Shown here piece after piece: positions 57,150 to 64,000 of a stretch of DNA of 64,000 bases (within the stretch, counting starts at the first letter, position 1; each line of letters starts with the position of its first letter). The DNA comes from Azolla caroliniana (lineage: Eukaryota > Polypodiophyta). The stretch covers positions 1,922,001 through 1,986,000 of the forward strand of contig JBHGNT010000021.1 in the NCBI GenBank assembly GCA_043228905.1. Reading direction: 5' to 3'. The notes beneath the pieces were generated by a model. That model was given only the letters and a program-made list of their open reading frames with translations, searched no databases and had not been told where the DNA came from. A program made the position numbers and the translations under genes.

Positions 57150-58640
57150 CTCAAAGGTTTCAAAGCTGGAAAACCTTTATTATTCTACACATACCCATAA
57201 ATCATTGCGTTGTAAGACACCACATCTCGATTATGTTGCTTAGAAAAGACAGTGAATGTTTCTTCTTAGTTTCCACATCTAAAATACATGTACATATCAT
57301 ACATCATGGATGTGCAAAGCTGAAAAACCTTTATTATTCCGCACATACCCAGAAATTATTGCATTGTAAGACTCCGCATCTTGATTATGTTGCTTAGAAA
57401 AGATTGTGAATGCTTCTTCCGGGTCAAAAATAAGTGACCATATTTGGCAAGATGCTCTCGCGTTGCAATGATCCCACATGATTCAATGCTTCTTCATCTT
57501 CCCCATATTGAATATTTCGTGTTATAATTGTGTTCCAGCAAGCACATCTCTAACTAGAAATCCATTAAAAATCTCTTGTGCTTGAGTGAGTCCACCACAG
57601 TTGGTATACATATCCACCAATGCATTGCCTACCATAAAATTATTCCTTACCAATGGCTGGACAACTCTTAAGATGCCAAAATGAGTGACCATATTTGGCA
57701 AGATACTCTCGTGTTGCACTGATCATCGCATTGCAATGATCCAAAACGATTCAATGCCTCAAGTTACATTTTCTTTAAAGAATCTAGTGTTTTTTCAGCA
57801 TGATCCTTTTCAACATATCCTGATATCAAAGCATTCCAAGAGACCACATTGACTGTTTTTTATGCTTTTTCAAGCTTGCCACATATAGCATACATGTCCA
57901 CCAAAACATTCCCAAGCTCAATATTGTTTCCTAACAACCGCTTACTCATGATTGCATTGTGACTTTCTATTCCTGTCAACCACTCCTACACTGTCACATG
58001 CCTTTGGCAAACTTACAAAGGTGATTATATCCAGAGAAAGACCATCATTTTGCATTTGTTCAAAAAGATTCAATGCTACATGGCCAAATCTATACTGGTA
58101 ATATCTTGAAATTAGTGCATTCTTAGAAGCCACAACCTGAACCGGAAGCCCCTTGAGCACTTTCTATGTTTTTCCTCTATGTAAAGCTCCTGTGCTTGAA
58201 CAAGCCTTGAATATGCAAATGGAAGTGATTGTACTTGGCAAGAGGTGATCACATTGCATCCTCTTGAAATAAGTTTTAGCTTTGCTTCCTTCCCCTTGCA
58301 AATAAACCACATTCAGAATATCTATAAAATAATGCTTTGCCAAGAATTGTCTCTTCCCTTGTTTATAGATCGAATCATGCTATAAACTTTCAGCATACAA
58401 GAAAATGTGTTGGCGTTGCATATTTTCAAAATAGCTTAGAACTTTCTTGGTTCCCCATATACTGAACCTCTTCAACATAACCATACTTAGCATATTCAGA
58501 AATCAATGTAGTCCAAGAGACTACTTTTCTAATTGGTAGTCCTACTCAACTGTTACATATCTCTTTGCTCATAGCCTCAAAACACAAAAGATTTCTGGCC
58601 ATATGGCATCCTTCTAGCCACTTCCATTACTTTGTCCAAT
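57150..58640 (-). pseudogene. PPR (pentatricopeptide repeat) gene, decayed
   Basis: Minus-strand fragments in several frames read as PPR motifs. One (58160-57942) reads KGLPVQVVASKNALISRYYQ, then ALNLFEQMQNDGLSLDIITF and VSLPKACDSVGVVDR. Another (57719-57522) reads NMVTHFGILRVVQPLVRNNF, VGNALVDMYTNCGGLTQAQE and IFNGFLVRDVLAG. A third (57479-57297) has EEAFTIFSKQHNQDAESYNA and IISGYVRNNKG. Spacing and the NALxxMYxxCG and xDVxSWNAxIxGY styles match plant PLS-type PPR proteins, which edit or process organelle RNA. Stops and frame changes occur within every 60-70 codons, so this is a pseudogene. Parts are duplicated: 57161-57270 resembles 57315-57424, and 57433 resembles 57684. Confidence 0.8.
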
Positions 58641-58849
58641 TCACCTACACATAGAAGACAGAACCATCATCAAGGTATGAGTTGCGGATGCATGTGCGTG
58701 TGACTTCATCCGGTTTGAATCCATCCAAAACCATTTTTCAAAACAAAATGAATCACTCATGAACGATGGCATAGTCTTTTAAAGACTTAAATCATCTTAG
58801 ATAATGAAAACCCCATCTTGAATGCAAGATTTGAAGAACAATGACCAAT
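58641..58849. other. Spacer, nothing recognised
   Basis: No supported feature. Confidence 0.35.
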
Positions 58850-60250
58850 CCTCCTCTATTTTACACATTCAATGTACTCACAGTAGCTGCATCTTGAGAC
58901 ACAATCCTTCTTCAACCTGCTCATAGTTAACAACACATAAGACCTGCTACCAAATGTATACATCCTAATACAACACCTTTTGACAATTTATCTCCAGTCA
59001 TCCTCCCCAGAAAAATGAGAAAACCATTCCCCCAGTTTGAAAAGTAATGAAACATAATCTAGCCTCCCTATCACTCCCTAGAACTGCTTCAACATCGTTT
59101 AACATCATCCATCTCTGCTACAAACACAAAGTAAAAGGGTTTTCCCATAAGGATGGCTTCCCCAAGCAAAGCCAAACCCCTCTTCTATTTTCCACATTCA
59201 ACCTGCTCATAGTCAGCAACACATAAGACCTGCTACCAAATGTATACAACCTAATACAACATCTTTTGATAGTTTGTCTCCACTCATCCTCCCCAGAAAA
59301 ATGAGAAAACCACTACCCCAAATTTGAAAAGTAAATGAAACCTAATCTAGCCTCCTTGTCACTCCCTAGAACTGCTTCAACATCATCCATGTCTGCCACA
59401 AACACAAACTAAAAAGATTTTCCCATAAGGATGGCTTCCCCAAGCAAAGCCAAACCAAATAACCTTAATGTTCTTATTCCCTCATCCTTTGCATCCATCA
59501 TGCTGTGCCACTTGAATATAAGATTGGATGGATAACAAAGATTGACGGCAAGAGTAGCGTACAACTAATCTATCCAACATCCCTATGATTCCATAAAAAT
59601 GCTCCTCCTCCTCTATCATCATCCTTGTCAAACAAAAAATTATTATATACTGTTCAAGTCTACGGATGACTTCCCCACCATTGAATAGTTGTAGTAAATG
59701 CTTCATCCACCACCCTCCATCAACTACACAAGAAAATCTGTCAACCAATATGAAGTAAGTTATAATAAAAAAAATATAAAATAAACCTCCATGTCACTCC
59801 ATAGAAATGCTTCGTCCGCCCATAACAACGTCCACTCCTTGTCTAGTATAATAGTAATAGTAACCGCTTCATCCACCATCAATATTTTTCCATGGTAACT
59901 ACCCAACGGCACCGCGTCATAGTCCATTAGGTACATAATAAAGTTTGCCAAAAAGTATCAAACACTACAAAATATGTTATAATAAAAAATATAAATAACC
60001 TCCCTATCACTCCATAGCAATGCTTCGTCCTCCCATAGCAACATCCTTCTCCAACAAAGAATAGAATTATTATGTTTTTCAAGTATACGGATGACTTCCC
60101 CAGGCAAAGATGATCCATAAACCCCCTCACTATTTAGTCTCTAGTACTAAGAAATGCTTCATCCACTATCAACATTTGTCTAAGATAACTGCCCAACAAT
60201 GGTACCTTGTAGTCCATCAGCTACACATTGAAACATGTCAAAAAGTTATG
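58850..60250. repeat. Degenerate tandem repeat region
   Basis: Two close copies lie at about 58913-59179 and 59199-59456 (shared CAACCTGCTCATAGT, ACACATAAGACCTGCTACCA, CATCCTCCCCAGAAAAATGA and GGATGGCTTCCCCAAGCAAA). Three or more diverged relatives follow to 60250, each with CACTCC-ATAG-AATGCT and ACGGATGACTTCCCC blocks. No coding frame is shared. Origin unknown. Confidence 0.75.
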
Positions 60251-60283
60251 TTCTTATGTGAAGGAAGTATATTCCATCCCAAC

Positions 60284-62742
60284 TTAAGAATGAAATAAGA
60301 AAGGACTAGGCGGAGGAAACAACCATCGTGGTGTCACATAATTCCAACATTTTTCATGTGTCCCATCCAACCATAGAGGTATTGGCCACCATATTTGACA
60401 AAATTTCCTTCTTTTCTTATCTACCTTTTCTGTTGTTCCTTTAATATTATCATACTCTCCCTTAACAGTGTGTTCCAAGTTGTCCCAGAACATCTTTATC
60501 ATATCCACCACATTATACTCAATACTTTCATATTTCTTGCTGCACCGACACTTCCACCACACACATAAAGCATTAATTGAAACAATATTCCAAACAAAAG
60601 ACTTTTTAAAATATTTACCACTCGGAATGTTTGGGAGAATTGCTTCAATTCTATTCTCCAACACACGCAATGCTTCCACACATTGCTCCCCTTCGTACGT
60701 GGATACTTGCACATCTAAAGACCCCCAAAAAATAGCTCCCCATGTAAACATCGTTCCTCTATATTTACAAGAAAACATCCTTAATATTCTTCCCCAATAT
60801 TTTTGAGCTGCAATACAAGTCCATAACAAATGTTTCAAAGTCTACTCCTGTAATTGGCTACATACACAATGACGATCATCAACTCGTCCTTTTCGATGAA
60901 AACCTACAGGTAAAACATTATGAAGTCATAACCACTTAAAAGAAATGGCTCTCTGTAGACATGGTAGAGCCCATAAACATTTCCAATAAGCCAAATATTG
61001 AGGCGACATTGCACCCGACTCCCAATACTTTTGTGTCGCAGGACTTATGCAATGATGTTGCAACAAGAAGCATCTCCCATAGGCCACAGAATACTGGAAA
61101 AAAGGAAGAGTCCTCCTTTCTTGTTCATTTGCCGAGGACCTTCCAACCAACCGCCATGTATAATCAGCCGGTTCCCAATTAAGGTGTTCCATCGACTTAC
61201 TTTGAAATGCCCACAATTGTCGTGCATGGTCAGCCAAAAAAAGGTTAGGATCTAGGAAAATCTTCTTGTCTAACCTAGCAATGACCCTAATGGGTTTTTG
61301 GGAGGCTAGTTGCATAACTTCAACGTCTTCTTCCACTAAATATAAAAGACCAGCATCTCCAACCTCATAAAATCATATTCGACCCTCATTAGTATATGCC
61401 CTAACACTTATTAAAATGCCCAAAGGAGGGAAAAGACCGTACCATCTATATTTATTATGTAAGTTAATTTTCCTTTGAGAATTTTGAAGAGCCTGCTGAA
61501 TCTGAACGGACATCAAACATCCCCCATGTATTGAAGACGAGAATTGTTTTTTGTCCTCATTCGAGAGAAATTGAAATCACTCCCAATCAACCACACTTGT
61601 AGTTGGTCTTGAGTCATTTTCCTTCACAATAAATGCGGCCTAATACCTAAAACACAACCAGAGCTATCAGTAAACAAAGGATTCCATAACAATAGTTGCC
61701 TTAGAAATTGGGCTTTTGTTGATGGCAGTTGAAATAGGAGAGCCTCTCTAATGTCCTTCCATGCCCTATAAATACTTGTAAAAAATCTCCTAGAACCAAC
61801 ATTTTGAGCCTTAATTGGAAATTCAAAATTAAACAACCATCTAAAACTATCCTGCTATTGTCCTCCTATGGTAGGCTTAATGTTGCGAAGATCTAGCAAC
61901 CATAACTTTTTCCACAACTCATCCCCATGCATAAATCATCTCACAACATGCTTCACAAGAAGAGCCTTACTCTAGAGCATAGGATCTATTAAGCCCAATC
62001 CACCTTCACTTATTGGCCGGATTAAAACCGACCAAGCAACTTTTGCAACAACCCTTGATCGTAGCGAAGCACCCCAAATAAAATTATGAACTAAGCATTG
62101 TAATTTCAATATAATAGAACGTGAAAATAACCAAGTTGATGCAACATACCACATTGATGCGAGCAAAACCGAGTTTTCCACAACTACCCTTCCCGGTAAA
62201 GACAAATTAGTTCTATCCCAATACAACAATTTATTTCTAATCTGTAACAAATGGGGTGTTACCATATCTTTTGCTGACAATTCTATCCCCGCTTGACAAC
62301 CCAAATACCTTACTGCTATACCTCGAGGTACCCAAATAAAACCTGGAGTTGGCACATCTTGTGGAGGAGAGGAAAACGTGACCAAAAATCCCATGGACTT
62401 GTCCCAATTAATCAAAGCTCCTGAAGCATCACAAAAATATGTTACCGCTTGTTGAAGATTCAACAAGTTCTCCTTTTTTGCAGAAACATATAAAGCGGTG
62501 TCATTAGCAAATTTTGAATAAACAGTCATGGTTGCATATCCTTGTATAGGTAAGGCTATACCACGAATATCGACATTCCTACTCCTAAGGTAATCAGAAA
62601 AAACTTCAGAGACTAAAATAAACAAAAAGGGAGCCATTAGATACCCTTGGCTTACTAATCGCGAAATTGAAAATCTACAGCCAACATCACTTGCAAATAA
62701 AAGAGAACTATGAGCGGTTCTATACAAAGTTGCGACATCCCT
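60284..62742 (-). mobile_element. LINE with RT C-terminal half, zinc-binding and C-terminal regions (copy g)
   Basis: Copy g retains most of the 3' half of a LINE ORF2. From right to left: RT palm (62727-61972) with SRLVSQGYLMAPFLFILVSE, the active-site block YSKFANDTALYVSA (FAND where FADD is usual), GALINWDKSMGF and RYLGCQAGIEL, then LPGRVVVENSVLLASMWYVA and KVAWSVLIRPISEGGLGLID. A fragment follows at 61836-61624, then WEPADYTWRLVGRSSANEQE (61336-60926), a broken zf-RVT with TLKHLLWTC, and a C-terminal frame (60838-60284) ending RRKFCQIWWPIPL and CWNYVTPRWLFPP. Several stops and shifts separate these blocks. The right end is cut at 62742 by an LTR, so the RT N-terminus, endonuclease and ORF1 are missing. 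The 3' tail motif of copies b to f is not visible here, so g may be another subfamily. Confidence 0.88.
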
Positions 62743-63142
62743 TGTTTATCCTGGGCAAGACTAGCCACAAACACAAGGTGTCCTTCCAAATCACTTCACC
62801 AAAAGGGTGGTTACGGGTAGGATGTTAACCGACACAGATATGATTCTAATACGACTACTTCCAGATCGGTTCCCGGAATGACAATATATCACCGATTGAT
62901 TAACACGCGTAATATATAAATCAAGCACAGACGGTAGTAGACAAGATACACAATAGTTAAATCCAAATTCAACTTATATTACTTTCGTGCTCATTACATT
63001 GCTTTTTGGATCCTTTTATAGGCATCAGGTTCTGATTACAAAACCGTGTCATACCGGCAACCGGCTACGAATCTGTCTGGATCCAGATCGGTGCAACTAT
63101 TCCGAATCCACCTGTTCCTATTATAATTATAACTCATTAACA
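62743..63142 (-). repeat. LTR (probable 3' LTR) of an element running off the right edge
   Basis: A 400-bp TG...CA segment (plus TGTTTATCC ... CATTAACA) that abruptly ends LINE copy g. TATAAAAGG on minus (63020-63012) points to minus orientation, making this the left, 3' LTR. A purine-rich run on minus (AAGTGGGGGACGAG, near 63178-63165) lies about 25 bp outside it, not directly beside it. The partner LTR is beyond the window, so the target duplication cannot be tested. Confidence 0.6.
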
Positions 63143-63565
63143 ATCTAATACTAATATCCGTTCCCGACTCGTCCCCCACTTGTCCTCCACACTTTGGCCA
63201 ACACATGGCACACCTATGGGACAATACATTGTACGTCGAACCCACAGGTTAGCTCCGTCAATCCTCTTCAAAAATGTCCAATATGCTCTGGTCCAGGGGT
63301 TCAAGCGGTACTTCACTCTGTTACTCTTGTTGCTCCTACTGATCTGGCTCCTGCTACTCGTTCTGTTGCTCTCTGACTTCTTTCGGCTGAGGTATGTCCG
63401 TTTTTGCATTGGCTTTGGCAATCTCTCTGTCTTCGGTTCCCGCTCGCTGCTCCGACCCGACCGCTTCGTTCTGGTCCGCACCGACTTCCCTTGGTTGTTC
63501 TCCTTCGGATTCATTTGGCGGCTCCTGCTACTACGGTTGTGGTTCCACAGACTACTCCTCATCAT
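63137..63565 (-). CDS. Unrecognised basic ORF next to the LTR
   Basis: A 142-codon frame starting at ATG 63565, directly after an in-frame TAA. The N-terminal two thirds are rich in Arg, Lys and Ser (KSVRTRTKRSGRSSEREPKT, then NRTSSRSQISRSNK), the C-terminal third less so (NPWTRAYWTFLKRIDGANLW, CPIGVPCVGQSVEDKWG). The last codons and the TAA (63137-63139) fall inside the proposed LTR. I do not recognise a family. Its position between pol and a 3' LTR would fit an accessory or env-like ORF, but that depends on the LTR orientation. It could also be a broken part of gag or integrase. Confidence 0.45.
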   Translation of the reverse strand: MMRSSLWNHNRSSRSRQMNPKENNQGKSVRTRTKRSGRSSEREPKTERLPKPMQKRTYLSRKKSESNRTSSRSQISRSNKSNRVKYRLNPWTRAYWTFLKRIDGANLWVRRTMYCPIGVPCVGQSVEDKWGTSRERILVLDC

Positions 63566-63632
63566 TTATGTTTATTGTCGCCGTTCTTCTTTCCGCTTCC
63601 AGTCGTCAGTGTTCCCGTTCGTATCGATCAAA

Positions 63633-64000
63633 CTAAAGTTGCATTCCAAGTTGATCATCATCAAGACTTTCAATCAGCCTCCAGACGGCTTCAAGGTGAG
63701 TTTCGGCCAAGGAAAAGAAGTCATACGACAATTCCTCCCAAATGATCACTATACTCTCTTCGTCCATCTTGTAGAAATTGTCACCAGCCTTCTTTTGGTT
63801 TTCCGCATCGGCTCGAAGGATCTGGAGTTCTGTAGCTTGCTGCGACCATTCATTCCACACGGTTGCTGAATAGTCATCAATGTTTGTCTTTGTCTGGTCC
63901 TTCCATGCCGTGACTATCACTCGAATCCGTTCCACACCGAGCTTTATACTGTCCTCTACAACCTGCTTCTCGTCCTTCATCTTCTTGATAAGGGCGGCAA
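63633..64000 (-). CDS. Unrecognised coiled-coil-like ORF (partial)
   Basis: The frame has a Met at 63980 and stops at 63633; it may extend past the window edge. The protein is acidic and helical (MKDEKQVVEDSIKLGVERIR, SATVWNEWSQQATELQILRA, DAENQKKAGDNFYKM, FFSLAETHLEAVWRLIESLD), with heptad-like spacing that suggests a coiled coil. It is in a different frame from the basic ORF downstream, so the two are separate or split by a frameshift. The overlapping Leu-rich plus-strand frame (63180-63869) looks like its antisense shadow. Family unknown; probably retrotransposon-encoded from its position. Confidence 0.45.
   Translation of the reverse strand, partial: AALIKKMKDEKQVVEDSIKLGVERIRVIVTAWKDQTKTNIDDYSATVWNEWSQQATELQILRADAENQKKAGDNFYKMDEESIVIIWEELSYDFFSLAETHLEAVWRLIESLDDDQLGMQL

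Noticed and set aside
63180-63869. 229-codon Leu-rich plus frame
   Set aside because: Antisense to the more protein-like minus frames. The Leu run comes from reading a Ser/Arg/Asn-rich region backwards. Not excluded fully, but less likely.
1-64000. CRISPR arrays, operons, phage or bacterial mobile elements
   Set aside because: Nothing of this kind is present; gene structure and repeats are those of a plant nuclear genome.

Overview
This window looks like part of a large, AT-rich land-plant nuclear genome. The evidence is a single-exon LUX/PCL1-type GARP transcription factor, a conserved plant MIR160 hairpin, Ty1/copia, Ty3/gypsy and LINE (L1-type) retrotransposons, a decayed plant PPR gene, and dense microsatellites. 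I cannot name the species. A fern or other non-angiosperm vascular plant is possible, but that is a guess from element style. Only two loci look functional: MIR160 (28.9 kb, + strand) and the LUX-like gene (51.75-52.96 kb, + strand).

Layout. 1-3895: 5' half of a GC-rich Ty3/gypsy element on the - strand (gag, protease, start of reverse transcriptase, probable 5' LTR), running off the left edge. 3896-11263: a nest of copia elements, also - strand. Older element A has its 5' LTR at 10787-11263, its gag/protease/integrase on the right and its RT on the left. Element B (4692-8281, two LTRs) is inserted in A between integrase and RT. A 567-bp solo LTR (6439-7005, perfect 5-bp target duplication) is inserted in B's RT. 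11264-27660: AT-rich intergenic DNA with microsatellites, LINE tails, a copia RT relic and dispersed repeats. 27660-29700: microsatellite-dense interval holding MIR160. 29700-38300: intergenic DNA with two more copies of dispersed repeat R1, one carrying a 92-bp TG...CA insertion with a perfect target duplication. 38329-41850: deleted copia element C, whose right LTR is interrupted by a GGTTCGGTT-rich element and a 455-bp solo LTR. 42150-43335: longer LINE fragment. 43336-49970: mostly empty, with a short tandem duplication and a LINE tail. 49975-52958: AAAGCAAAACCA repeat array, purine-rich DNA, CT-rich leader and the LUX-like gene. 52959-57000: mostly empty, with one LINE tail. 57150-58640: PPR pseudogene. 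58850-60250: degenerate tandem repeats. 60284-62742: LINE with RT and zinc-knuckle regions, cut by an LTR (62743-63142) of an element that runs off the right edge and carries coiled-coil-like and basic ORFs on the - strand.

Function. The LUX-like protein would bind DNA in the evening complex of the circadian clock. miR160 would repress ARF10/16/17-type auxin response factors. The two are 23 kb apart and nothing in the sequence links them. Almost everything else is transposon DNA of several ages, in which intact reading frames are rare.
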